Below, piece by piece: positions 35,181 through 43,498 of a stretch of DNA of 57,680 nt. Below the pieces are notes generated by a model. It worked only from the letters and a program-made list of their open reading frames with translations. It was not told where the DNA came from and did not search any database. The stretch lies in assembly GCF_018449655.1 (NCBI RefSeq), contig NZ_JAAVUX010000026.1:1-57680 (forward strand). Reading direction: 5' to 3'. Position numbers and translations under genes: made by a program. Positions within the stretch are counted from its first letter, which is position 1. Every line of letters begins with the position of its first letter. The DNA is from Pseudomonas sp. dw_358 (GTDB lineage Bacteria; Pseudomonadota; Gammaproteobacteria; Pseudomonadales; Pseudomonadaceae).

Positions 35181-35337
35181 GGGTAGCTCCGTGCTCGTAC
35201 GTTGACTTTGCGCATGTTCTGGCCAACTGGCAAGGGGCAAAGGGCCATGTTTTGCGTGCTTATGCGCGATACAGGCTGCGGCAAGGGTCAAGGCACTGTT
35301 GTGGTGCGCGGCTCGTCGGCTCGGTGCACGGCCGGGC

Positions 35338-35364
35338 TCAATATTTTCCCCGACGTACCGATAG
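35338..35364 (+). promoter_or_regulatory. Sigma-28 (FliA)-like promoter before the CHASE-PAS-GGDEF-EAL gene
   Basis: TCAA at 35338-35341 and ACCGATAG at 35357-35364 are separated by exactly 15 bases. This is close to the flagellar sigma-28 consensus (TCAA/TAAA, N15, GCCGATAA). Transcription would start near 35371, about 37 bases before the chosen ATG. Confidence 0.55.
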
Positions 35365-35407
35365 TCTAGCCATGCAACACCTCCTATCCATTTGCCCTGG
35401 CGTTTCA

Positions 35408-38400
35408 ATGACCCACGTGTTTACCCCCACGTCCGCGACGCTGCGCGAGCGACGACACGCCCTCACCGACTACCTGTTGCCGCTGAGCATCCTGGTGGTG
35501 GGCAGCGTGCTGTCCTGGTGTGTCGGCAGCCTCGATGCCCGTTCCCGTCAAGGCGAAGAGCGCGCAGCCGTGGAACTGCGCCTGGGTGCCCTGCGAACCG
35601 AAGTGCAAAGCCAGATACGGGCCTCGTTCAGCGAGGTGGAAGGCATCGCCCAGCTGTTGACCGTGGACGGACAGATCACCCACGAACATTTCCAGGGCAT
35701 GGCACGGGAGGTCATCAATGCCGTGCCGGACCTGGACAACATCATCATCGCGCCGGACGATGTGGTCCGCGATGTCTATCCCATGGCCGGCAGTGAACAG
35801 TCCGTCGGCATGGACACCCGCAACCTGCCTCATCTCTACCCCATGGTCCATCGCGCCCGGGTCCTTGGCCGGCCGATGCTGGCCGGGCCGATCCCGCTCA
35901 CTGGCGGCGGCCAGGGGTTGGTGTACCGCCGACCGATTTTCGTCGCCGGTTCAGCCGGCCCGCGCTATTGGGGCAGCGTTTCGGTGATGACCAATGTCGG
36001 CAATTTCCTCGTCGGCGCTGGCATGACCGCCCAGGACGACCTCGAACTGGCCTTGCGCGGCGTCGACGGCAAAGGCGCCGAGGGCGAGCCGATCTGGGGC
36101 GACATCGCGCTGTTCGGCCAGCCGGTGCAATTGATCACTGTCGATATTCCGGGCGGCAGCTGGCAACTGGCAGGACGCCCGCGCGGCGGCTGGACCCAGA
36201 CCGGGCTGCTGGATTCACCGCTGTTTGTCCTGTCACTGGGGGCGACGCTGGTGCTGTCGCTGTTCGCCAGCCAGTTGAGCCGTCGCAACCGCCTGATCCA
36301 GCGCCGCAACATCGAGCTCAATGCCGAGGTCGAGGAGCGCTGCAATATCCAGAACTCTCTGGCGCAGAGCGAAGACCGTTTTCGCAATTTGTTCGAGCAC
36401 TCACCGGATGCCGTGTGGATTTTCGATCAGAACGACCGGTGCATTCAGGCCAACGACGCGGCCATGGGTACCTTCGGGTTTACGGCCGTCAGTCAATACC
36501 AGAACAAAAGCCCGGCCGAACTCTCGCCGGTCTGGCAACCGGACGGTCAGCGCTCCAGCGACAAATCCCACCGGATGTGCGTATTGGCGCGGGAAAACGG
36601 CGTGCAGCGCTTTGATTGGGTGCACCAGCGCACCGATGGCACCACCTTCCCGGCCGAGGTCACCTTGTGCACCATGCAGGTGGACAACCAGATCATTACC
36701 TATGCCGTGGTGCGGGACGTCTCCGAGCGCAAGCAGGCCGAGAGCCAGTTGCTCGAGCACAAAGCGCTGCTGCAGGCCATCGTCGACAACGCCCCGTCGC
36801 TGATCTACATGTTCGACACCGATGCTCGCCTGCTGCTCTGCAACCACCTGTACGAGCGCTCGGTGCGCCACCCCAGCGAGTTGATTGTCGGCCACCGGCG
36901 CAGCCATTTCATGGACCATCAGGACGCGCGCCTGCAGGAGCTGGACGACCAGGCCGTGCTGGTCAGCGGCACCGCCCAGCGCTTCGAGGACGTGCACCAC
37001 GTGCAAGGGCATTCGCGCACCTACCTGACCACCAAGTGCCCGTTGCGCGATGCCGATGGCCGGCTGTTGGGCATCCTCGGTATTTCCAACGACATCACCG
37101 AGATTCGCCAGACCACCGAACAACTGCGCCTGGCCGGCCTGGTGATGGACAACACCGGTGACGCCGTGATCATCACCGATGCCCAAGGCCAGATCGTGCG
37201 GGTCAACCGCGCATTCACCACGATCACCGGCTTTGCCGCCCATGAAGTGGTGGGCAGGACCCGCAGCCTGCTGCGTTCCGACCGGCATGACCGGGCATTC
37301 TATCGACGCCTGCGCGCGAGCCTGGCCGACAGTGGTCACTGGCGCGGGGAAATCTGGAGCCAGCGCAGCGACGGTGCCGATTACCCGCAATGGCTGACCA
37401 TCAACGCCATCACCAACGAACGCGGTGAGCGGGTCAATTACGTGGGCGTCTTCTCCGACATTACCAGCATCAAGCACGCCCAGGCGGAACTGGAGCGTCT
37501 GGCCCACTTCGACGCCGTCACAGGCCTGGCCAACCGCGTGTGTTTCCAGGAGCGCCTGGCCGACGCCATCGAGCGCACCTTGCGCAACAACACGTGCATG
37601 GCAGTACTGATCCTCGACATCGACGGCTTCAAGATGGTCAACGACACCCTGGGCCACCCTATGGGCGACCTGCTGCTGCAACAGGCGACCCAGCGTTTCG
37701 TCTCGGTGACGCGTACGGCCGACAGCGTGGCACGGCTGGGCGGCGACGAATTCGCTTTCATCCTCAACGACCTCGAGGCGGCCGAAGATGCTGTGGTGCT
37801 GGTGCAGCGGTTGTTGCAGACGCTGCAGAGCCCGTTCGACCTCAACGGCACCCATGCACTGGTAACCGCCAGCGTGGGCGTGGCCATCTGTTCGGCCGAC
37901 GGCGCCTCGCCCGAAGTACTGCTGCGCCATGCCGACACCGCGATGTACAGCGCCAAGGAAGCCGGGCGCAACGGTTTTCGTTTCTATCAGCGGCAGATGA
38001 CCGAGTTCATCCAGCAACGCGTGTCCATGGAAGCTGCCTTGCGCCGTGCCCTGCACGATGGCGAGTTCGAGCTGTGGTACCAGCCCAAGCTGGACTTGGC
38101 CAGCGGTCAGGTGAAGGGTGCAGAAGCCCTGCTGCGCTGGCGCGACCCGGAGCATGGCATGGTCATGCCCTCGGACTTCATCCCCTTGGCCGAGCGCACC
38201 GGCCTGATCATCGCCATCGGCGAATGGGTGCTGGACCATGCCTGCGGGCAGTTGCGCGAATGGCTGGACAATGGCCTGTTCGACGGCCGCATCGCCATCA
38301 ACGTCGCCGCACCGCAGATCGACCGCAGCGACTTTGTCGAAAGCGTGCGCCAAGCCCTGCAACGCCATGACCTGCCGGCCTGCGCACTGGAGGTGGAAGT

Positions 38401-38782
38401 CACTGAAAGCCTGCTGATGGAAAGCCAGGACCATGCCTGCGAGGTCTTGACCCGCCTGCAACACCTGGGGGTCACCACGGCGGTAGACGATTTCGGCACC
38501 GGCTATTCGTCGCTGGCTTACTTGAAGATGCTGCCGATCGACAACCTGAAGATCGACCGGGCCTTCATCCGCGATTTGCCGGGGGATGCCACCTATGTGG
38601 CGATCACCCGGGCGATCATTGACCTGGGCCGCGCGCTGAATTTCCAGGTGACTGCCGAAGGGATCGAGACCCGGGAGCAATATGACTTCCTGCGCGCCGC
38701 CGGGTGTGATGCCGGGCAAGGGTATTGGATGGGCAAGCCGATGCCGGCGAAGCTGTTCGAGGCTTGGCTGGCCGACCAATGA
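35408..38782 (+). CDS. Membrane CHASE-PAS-PAS-PAS-GGDEF-EAL cyclic-di-GMP protein
   Basis: A 1124-residue sensor. A membrane helix (about 20-38), a periplasmic CHASE domain (about 70-240; GIAQLLTVDGQIT, RPMLAGPIPL) and a second helix (about 265-288) are followed by three PAS domains (about 315-690). GGDEF (about 690-850, intact LGGDEF) and EAL (about 865-1120; EALLRW, INVAAPQ, EVEVTES, DDFGTGYSS, LKIDRAF, AEGIET) end the protein. Both catalytic domains look active. The start ATG at 35408 has a weak ribosome site; ATG 35372 is in frame but lies at the predicted transcription start. The sigma-28-like promoter suggests expression with motility genes. Confidence 0.87.
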   Translation: MTHVFTPTSATLRERRHALTDYLLPLSILVVGSVLSWCVGSLDARSRQGEERAAVELRLGALRTEVQSQIRASFSEVEGIAQLLTVDGQITHEHFQGMAREVINAVPDLDNIIIAPDDVVRDVYPMAGSEQSVGMDTRNLPHLYPMVHRARVLGRPMLAGPIPLTGGGQGLVYRRPIFVAGSAGPRYWGSVSVMTNVGNFLVGAGMTAQDDLELALRGVDGKGAEGEPIWGDIALFGQPVQLITVDIPGGSWQLAGRPRGGWTQTGLLDSPLFVLSLGATLVLSLFASQLSRRNRLIQRRNIELNAEVEERCNIQNSLAQSEDRFRNLFEHSPDAVWIFDQNDRCIQANDAAMGTFGFTAVSQYQNKSPAELSPVWQPDGQRSSDKSHRMCVLARENGVQRFDWVHQRTDGTTFPAEVTLCTMQVDNQIITYAVVRDVSERKQAESQLLEHKALLQAIVDNAPSLIYMFDTDARLLLCNHLYERSVRHPSELIVGHRRSHFMDHQDARLQELDDQAVLVSGTAQRFEDVHHVQGHSRTYLTTKCPLRDADGRLLGILGISNDITEIRQTTEQLRLAGLVMDNTGDAVIITDAQGQIVRVNRAFTTITGFAAHEVVGRTRSLLRSDRHDRAFYRRLRASLADSGHWRGEIWSQRSDGADYPQWLTINAITNERGERVNYVGVFSDITSIKHAQAELERLAHFDAVTGLANRVCFQERLADAIERTLRNNTCMAVLILDIDGFKMVNDTLGHPMGDLLLQQATQRFVSVTRTADSVARLGGDEFAFILNDLEAAEDAVVLVQRLLQTLQSPFDLNGTHALVTASVGVAICSADGASPEVLLRHADTAMYSAKEAGRNGFRFYQRQMTEFIQQRVSMEAALRRALHDGEFELWYQPKLDLASGQVKGAEALLRWRDPEHGMVMPSDFIPLAERTGLIIAIGEWVLDHACGQLREWLDNGLFDGRIAINVAAPQIDRSDFVESVRQALQRHDLPACALEVEVTESLLMESQDHACEVLTRLQHLGVTTAVDDFGTGYSSLAYLKMLPIDNLKIDRAFIRDLPGDATYVAITRAIIDLGRALNFQVTAEGIETREQYDFLRAAGCDAGQGYWMGKPMPAKLFEAWLADQ

Positions 38783-38798
38783 GGTCTCATCAGGCCCC

Positions 38799-39710
38799 TT
38801 ACATCTCGAACCGATCCACCGCCCGCCGCCGTTCGTTGTCGTCCCTGACGTCATAACTGGCGGTGGTCTGGATATTGGTGTGGTGCGCCAGTTTCTGCGC
38901 TGTCGACAGATCATGCTCCTCGATCACCCGGGTGATGAACGAACGGCGAAAATCGTGGGGCATGATCTTGATGCCCACTTCGGCGCCACGGGTGCGAGCG
39001 ATGTAATATATCGCGTGCTTGGTCACCCGCTCGCGGGTGATGTGGCTGCCGCGGCGAATGCGGTTGAACAGGAAGCTGTCATCCCCCACCCCTGCCGGCA
39101 ACTGCGAACGACGCAGCGTCAGCCAGGCCTCCAGGCGTTCGAAGGCCCAGGCGGGCGCATACTTGAGCAACTGCTTGTTGCCCTTGCCGGTGACCTGCAG
39201 GCAACGCTCGGCAAAATCCACCTGGGCCAGGTCCAGATTGACCGATTCCGACTTGCGCATGCCCGAGCCGTAGAGCAAGGCAATCACGGCCGCATCCCGC
39301 CGGCCTTGAGGACGTGGATCGCCGTCGCAGACTTCCATCAGCTGACGAATCAAGGTGCGCTTGAGGTTGCGACCCTGGCTCAGGCGGGTGCCCGCCGCCG
39401 CCTTGACCGAGCGCATCCTGAGCAAATGTTCATGGTCGATCAGCCCTAGCCGCCAGCCCTCGTTCAGCACCCCGCGCACGGCGTTGACGTACAGTGACGA
39501 GGTGTTTGGCGCATAGCCATCATCTCTCAGCGCCGCCACCAGACTGCCAATGTGGCCAGGCTGCAATTGATGCCAAGGCACGTCGCTGATATCCATGTCG
39601 GCGAAACCCAGACGGTCGGCGGCGTCCTGCAGCACGTAACGCAAGGTCAGCTGGCTGGACGGCATCAGCCGGGCGAGGTACTGCTGCAAGGGGTTATGCG
39701 GGTCGAACAC
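38799..39710 (-). CDS. Tyrosine recombinase (solitary)
   Basis: A 303-residue phage-integrase-family protein. An N-terminal SAM-like DNA-binding region (about 10-110) precedes the catalytic domain. The conserved set is visible: Arg in GSGMRKSE, His and Arg in MPHDFRRSF, His in LAHHTNIQTT, and the nucleophilic Tyr in TASYDVRDDNERR. It differs from XerC/XerD in sequence around these motifs, and no phage, transposon or att-like repeat was found nearby. Function is unknown: perhaps a relic or a domesticated recombinase. Confidence 0.83.
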   Translation of the reverse strand: MFDPHNPLQQYLARLMPSSQLTLRYVLQDAADRLGFADMDISDVPWHQLQPGHIGSLVAALRDDGYAPNTSSLYVNAVRGVLNEGWRLGLIDHEHLLRMRSVKAAAGTRLSQGRNLKRTLIRQLMEVCDGDPRPQGRRDAAVIALLYGSGMRKSESVNLDLAQVDFAERCLQVTGKGNKQLLKYAPAWAFERLEAWLTLRRSQLPAGVGDDSFLFNRIRRGSHITRERVTKHAIYYIARTRGAEVGIKIMPHDFRRSFITRVIEEHDLSTAQKLAHHTNIQTTASYDVRDDNERRRAVDRFEM

Positions 39711-39786
39711 AAGTGGGGCCTTGTAAAGCTTGGCAAGTTCGCCATGTTAACAGCCCATCAACCGAATGACGTGGAGGCAGTACCCG

Positions 39787-40743
39787 ATGCGCAGTGGATG
39801 GATCGCTCTTTTTGCTTTGATGTGGGCCGGAACAGTGCTGGCCGCAGGCGACTACACCGCCTTCGAGCCGCAAGCCGGTGGTGGCACCCTGCACTACTAC
39901 GTGACCCCTGGCGTGAAAGCGCCCAGGGCCGCCTTGATCGTCCTGCACGGACACCCACGGGATGCCGAGAACACCTTTGACGCCGCCACCGAGGCCGTGG
40001 CCAACGCCGGCGAAAGTGCCGACACCGTCGTTGTCGCCCCGCAATTTCAGGTCTCGGCTCGCAGCGCAGATAAATGCACCGGCCAGGGCGTGCCCGATGC
40101 CGAGCCCGGTGACCTGCTGTGGACCTGCCGCTCCTGGGTAGAAGGCGAACCGGCCCGCAATGGCGCAGGCGTCAATTCTTACGCGGCCCTGGATGCGCTG
40201 GTGCACCGCCTGCATGAACAATGGCCGAGCCTGCACGAGGTCACCGTCGCCGGGTTCTCCGCCGGTGGGCAGATGGTGCAGCACTATATTGGCTATGCAG
40301 CCATCGAACCTGGGGTCAAGCTGCGCTACGTGGTGGGCTCCCCGGGTTCGTATCTGTATTTCGACCCGCAACGGCCAGACCCGGTGGCCAGCTGTGCTGA
40401 CGCCAACCAGTGGCGCTACGGCACTGACAATGCCCCAGCCTGGCTGACCCGCAGCCCAGCCGACGCCCGCGCCCACTACGCCGGCGCCGATGTGCATTAT
40501 CTGGTCGGCGCGCTGGACAGCAGCACGGCCAAGGGCACGTTTTACCCCATCCTCGACAAGTCCTGTGGCGCCATGAGCCAGGGCGAGTTCCGCCTGCAGC
40601 GGGCACAGGGTTTCGTCGAGTATGCGCGCAAGCGCCTGGTCAACGGCCACCAGAGCGAATTGGTCGTCGTGCCAGACTGTGCCCATGATGTGCGTTGCGT
40701 ATTCCCGGCCCCGGCTGCACGTCAGGCCTTGTTGGGTCGCTGA
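39787..40743 (+). CDS. Secreted alpha/beta hydrolase
   Basis: A 318-residue protein with an N-terminal signal peptide (about 1-18, SGWIALFALMWAGTVLA). The hydrolase core has LIVLHGHPRDAE (oxyanion strand), nucleophile Ser in VAGFSAGGQM and His in PDCAHDVRC. Four or more cysteines suggest disulfides in the periplasm or outside. It resembles esterases of the PHB-depolymerase/feruloyl-esterase type in general plan only. The start ATG at 39787 has GGAGG nine bases upstream; ATG 39766 is in frame but overlaps that site. It diverges from the recombinase gene. Confidence 0.75.
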   Translation: MRSGWIALFALMWAGTVLAAGDYTAFEPQAGGGTLHYYVTPGVKAPRAALIVLHGHPRDAENTFDAATEAVANAGESADTVVVAPQFQVSARSADKCTGQGVPDAEPGDLLWTCRSWVEGEPARNGAGVNSYAALDALVHRLHEQWPSLHEVTVAGFSAGGQMVQHYIGYAAIEPGVKLRYVVGSPGSYLYFDPQRPDPVASCADANQWRYGTDNAPAWLTRSPADARAHYAGADVHYLVGALDSSTAKGTFYPILDKSCGAMSQGEFRLQRAQGFVEYARKRLVNGHQSELVVVPDCAHDVRCVFPAPAARQALLGR

Positions 40744-40761
40744 CGGCCACGCCGAGCGTAT

Positions 40762-41502
40762 TCAATAGGTTGCCCTGCCGCCGCTGAGGTCGAACACAAA
40801 GCCTGTGGTAAAGCTGCATTCGGGACCGGCGATCCAGGTCACCATGTTGGCGATTTCATCGATTTGCAGGAAGCGCCCCATGGGGATCTTGGCCTTGCTG
40901 GCGACAATATGCTCAGGCGTCATTTCCGCCATCAGACCGGTTTCCACCATGGCCGGGGCGATGCAGTTCAGCAGTACGCCGTCCTGGGCCAGCTCCTTGG
41001 CGGCCGACTTGGTGAAAGCAATCACCCCGGCCTTGGCCGCCGAGTAGGCGCTGATGTATTGCACGCCGTCCTTGCCGGCCATGGACGCGACGTTGACGAT
41101 GCGCCCATAGCCGCGTTCACGCATGTGCGGGATGACCGTACGGCAGCTATAAAACACGGCGGTCAAGTCGATGGCGATCACTTGGTCCCAAGCCTCCACC
41201 GGGTATTCCCAGGAAGGAACCACCGGACCATTGATGCCGGCGTTGTTGATCAGGATGTCGATGCGGCCCTGCTGGGTCAGCACCTGGTCCACTGCGGCCT
41301 GCACCGACGCCAGGCTGGCCACGTTGACGGCCTGGCGCAGCACCGGTTCGAAACCATTGGCTTGACTGTCCCAGCTGTCCACAGCCAGGTCCCAGATGAC
41401 GATTTGCGCGCCGGCCTGGCTCAAGCGTTTGGCGATGCCCAGGCCGATGCCGCGCATGCCACCGGTGACGATGGCGGTCTGCCCTTCAAGACTGCGACTC
41501 AT
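40762..41502 (-). CDS. Short-chain dehydrogenase/reductase (FabG-like)
   Basis: A 246-residue classical SDR: TGGMRGIGLGIA cofactor motif, NNAG, catalytic Ser in NVASMAG and YSAAK (Tyr-x3-Lys). An acidic residue after the second strand (IWDLAVD) favours NAD+. It sits downstream of the amidohydrolase gene on the same strand, suggesting oxidation of a sugar or hydroxy acid whose lactone the partner opens. This resembles sugar dehydrogenase/lactonase pairs. The start has AAGGAG upstream. Confidence 0.82.
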   Translation of the reverse strand: MSRSLEGQTAIVTGGMRGIGLGIAKRLSQAGAQIVIWDLAVDSWDSQANGFEPVLRQAVNVASLASVQAAVDQVLTQQGRIDILINNAGINGPVVPSWEYPVEAWDQVIAIDLTAVFYSCRTVIPHMRERGYGRIVNVASMAGKDGVQYISAYSAAKAGVIAFTKSAAKELAQDGVLLNCIAPAMVETGLMAEMTPEHIVASKAKIPMGRFLQIDEIANMVTWIAGPECSFTTGFVFDLSGGRATY

Positions 41503-41563
41503 GCGGTGCTCCTTGTTGTTCTCGAACGTGTTCTGAAAAGTGTGTTCAAACGGCCAGGGTCGC

Positions 41564-42394
41564 TCAGCCGGAAAAACCGAACAGCCGCCGTGGCGTCTCC
41601 CACATCACCTGGCGTCGAACGGCCGGGTCGGGCATCAGCCGCTCGGCCAGTTTGAGCAACGGGCCGTAATCGACCCGCGCCTGCTCGCGAATGAACGGCC
41701 AGTCCGAACCCCAGATGCAGCCCTCAGGGCCAAAGGCTTCGAGCAGCGCGCGGACGTAGTCACCCGCCTGCTCGTCGAGGTGGTTGATCGACGCGTACTT
41801 CTGCATGCCGGAGATCTTCACGCAGGCACGGCCGCTGTCGGCCAGTTGCAGCAAGGCTTGAAAGCCGGGTTGGGCAAGGCCCTTGCGAACGTCCGGGCGC
41901 CCGCAGTGATCAATCAACAGCCGTGGCGAGGTGCTGTCGATCAGCCACAGCAGGTCCATCAGTTGATCGCCCTGCACTTGAATCTGCGCAAACAGGTGCA
42001 GTTCGGCGAGGCGGCCGAACAAAGGCGCGGCGTCGTCCAGCACGCTGACCCCTTCCAGCGCCGGGTTGAAAGCAATGCCCACCACGCCCTGCGCCTTGAG
42101 TGCAGCCAGCGCGTCGATGCCGATGGCGTGATCGACCACCGCCACGCCCTTGAAGCGCTGGCTGTCATGGGCCAAGGCGTTGAGCAACAGGCGGTTGTCC
42201 GCGCGGTAGCCGCTGGTGGGTTGCACCAGCAAGGCGTGCTGCACCCCGTAGGCATCCAGCACCCGCTTGAATTGCTCGAGGGTTGCCACTTCCTGCCCCG
42301 AGGGCGCGTAGACCGTGTCGGCGAGGTAAGGAAAGCGCACCGGGTCGAACAGATGGTTATGGCAATCGATCTTCGGTTCGTCGTAAATGCTCAT
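41564..42394 (-). CDS. Amidohydrolase-2 (TIM-barrel lactonase/decarboxylase-type)
   Basis: A 276-residue metal-dependent hydrolase of the amidohydrolase-2 family. An N-terminal DCHNHLFDP (HxH) metal motif, RLLIDHCGRPD and the terminal WGSDWPF acid are visible. Relatives open sugar lactones or 2-pyrone-4,6-dicarboxylate, or decarboxylate aromatic acids. The start ATG at 42394 has AGGAG six bases before. It is co-directional with the SDR gene (61-base gap) and divergent from the LysR gene. Confidence 0.83.
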   Translation of the reverse strand: MSIYDEPKIDCHNHLFDPVRFPYLADTVYAPSGQEVATLEQFKRVLDAYGVQHALLVQPTSGYRADNRLLLNALAHDSQRFKGVAVVDHAIGIDALAALKAQGVVGIAFNPALEGVSVLDDAAPLFGRLAELHLFAQIQVQGDQLMDLLWLIDSTSPRLLIDHCGRPDVRKGLAQPGFQALLQLADSGRACVKISGMQKYASINHLDEQAGDYVRALLEAFGPEGCIWGSDWPFIREQARVDYGPLLKLAERLMPDPAVRRQVMWETPRRLFGFSG

Positions 42395-42437
42395 GGGCGG
42401 CTCCTGCCAAGCGTGGCTGCGCTTGCACGGTGACTTT

Positions 42438-42537
42438 GTTATTGTTCGCCGCATCGGGCGACCCGGCACCTGGAACTTTAAGACCCTCCAGGCCGCCGCG
42501 CGACTATCCAAATGGCCCGGACAATAACCAAAGGTTA
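42438..42537. promoter_or_regulatory. Paired LysR-type operator repeats
   Basis: GTTATTGTTCG (42438-42448) near the amidohydrolase start and CGGACAATAAC (42518-42528) near the lysR start are inverted with one mismatch. The second overlaps a perfect dyad TAACC-AAA-GGTTA (42525-42537). Two sites in a divergent LysR intergenic region fit co-regulation and autoregulation. Confidence 0.45.
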
Positions 42538-42544
42538 AGCATTC

Positions 42545-43495
42545 ATGCCCTACGGCGAAGGCCCTGACGCCCAGACCATGGTGTTCAAGCTCAGGCACAT
42601 GGAGGTGTTCCGCGCGGTGATGCTCACCGGGTCCATCAGTGGCGCGGCGAAAATGCTCTATGTGTCGCAACCGGCCGTGAGCAAACTGATCGGCTACATC
42701 GAAGGTCGTCTGGCCTATCGCCTGTTCGACCGCATCAACAACCGTTTGGTGGCCACAGCCGAGGCGCAGATCCTGCACCGTGAGGTGGAGCGGGTCTATC
42801 AGGCCGCCCTGGCGGTCAACGAGTGCGCGCGAGGGTTGGCCAACGGCCCGAGCCGCCAACTGAGCCTGTGCTGCAGCGCCTCGCTGTCCACCGTGGTCAT
42901 CCCCTTCGGCCTGGCCCGGCTCAAGCAGCAGATGCCTGCATTGCAGATCGAATGGCAGACCACACTGATGCGTGACATGCCCAACCAGATCCTCTCGAAA
43001 AAGGTCGAACTGTCGGTCTCGGCGCTGCCGGTGGTCCACGACCACTTGCACTCCCTGCCCTACATGCGCGCCCGGCTGGTCTGTGTCATGGCGGCGGAGC
43101 ATCCGTTTGCCCAGCGCGCCGTGTTGTCGCTGCATGACCTCGTGGGCCAGCCCCTGCTGCTGTTTCGTCCGGACATGCCGTTCGGCCGCCTGCTGGCCGA
43201 CGCCATCGAACGGGAAAACCTGCACCTGACCTCCCTGCTCAGTTTCACCAACGCCACGGAAGCCGTGGCCTTGGTCAAACAAGGCATGGGCATGACCATC
43301 ATCGACGAGTTCGTCGCCCAGGACAGCGCACTGGTGGTGGTGCCGTTAGAGGAGGCCATCGAGTTCGACGTCAGCTTCGTCTATTCCCGGTTCGAGCCGC
43401 TGTCGGCGGCGGCGCTGCGGCTGCTGGGCGTGCTGCACGAACAAGCCGTCAAGCTGGGCAGGAACATCCCCGGCTTCACCCTGCCGAGCGCCTGA
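42545..43495 (+). CDS. LysR-family transcriptional regulator
   Basis: A 316-residue regulator. The N-terminal winged helix has MEVFRAVMLTGSISGAAKMLYVSQPAVSKLI, and a periplasmic-binding-like sensor domain follows (about 105-305). The start ATG at 42545 follows AAGGTTAAGC; ATG 42581 (MVFKLRHMEVF) is an alternative without a well-spaced site. It diverges from the amidohydrolase/SDR genes, its probable targets. The inducer is unknown. Confidence 0.85.
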   Translation: MPYGEGPDAQTMVFKLRHMEVFRAVMLTGSISGAAKMLYVSQPAVSKLIGYIEGRLAYRLFDRINNRLVATAEAQILHREVERVYQAALAVNECARGLANGPSRQLSLCCSASLSTVVIPFGLARLKQQMPALQIEWQTTLMRDMPNQILSKKVELSVSALPVVHDHLHSLPYMRARLVCVMAAEHPFAQRAVLSLHDLVGQPLLLFRPDMPFGRLLADAIERENLHLTSLLSFTNATEAVALVKQGMGMTIIDEFVAQDSALVVVPLEEAIEFDVSFVYSRFEPLSAAALRLLGVLHEQAVKLGRNIPGFTLPSA

Positions 43496-43498
43496 ACC

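Noticed and set aside
36401..38914. An 837-residue open frame antisense to the CHASE-PAS-GGDEF-EAL gene
   Set aside because: The plus-strand frame has intact GGDEF and EAL motifs; the antisense frame has none and no plausible start.
38799..39710. Integrase gene as evidence of a prophage or genomic island
   Set aside because: No phage genes, att repeats, tRNA or base-composition shift are visible on either side.
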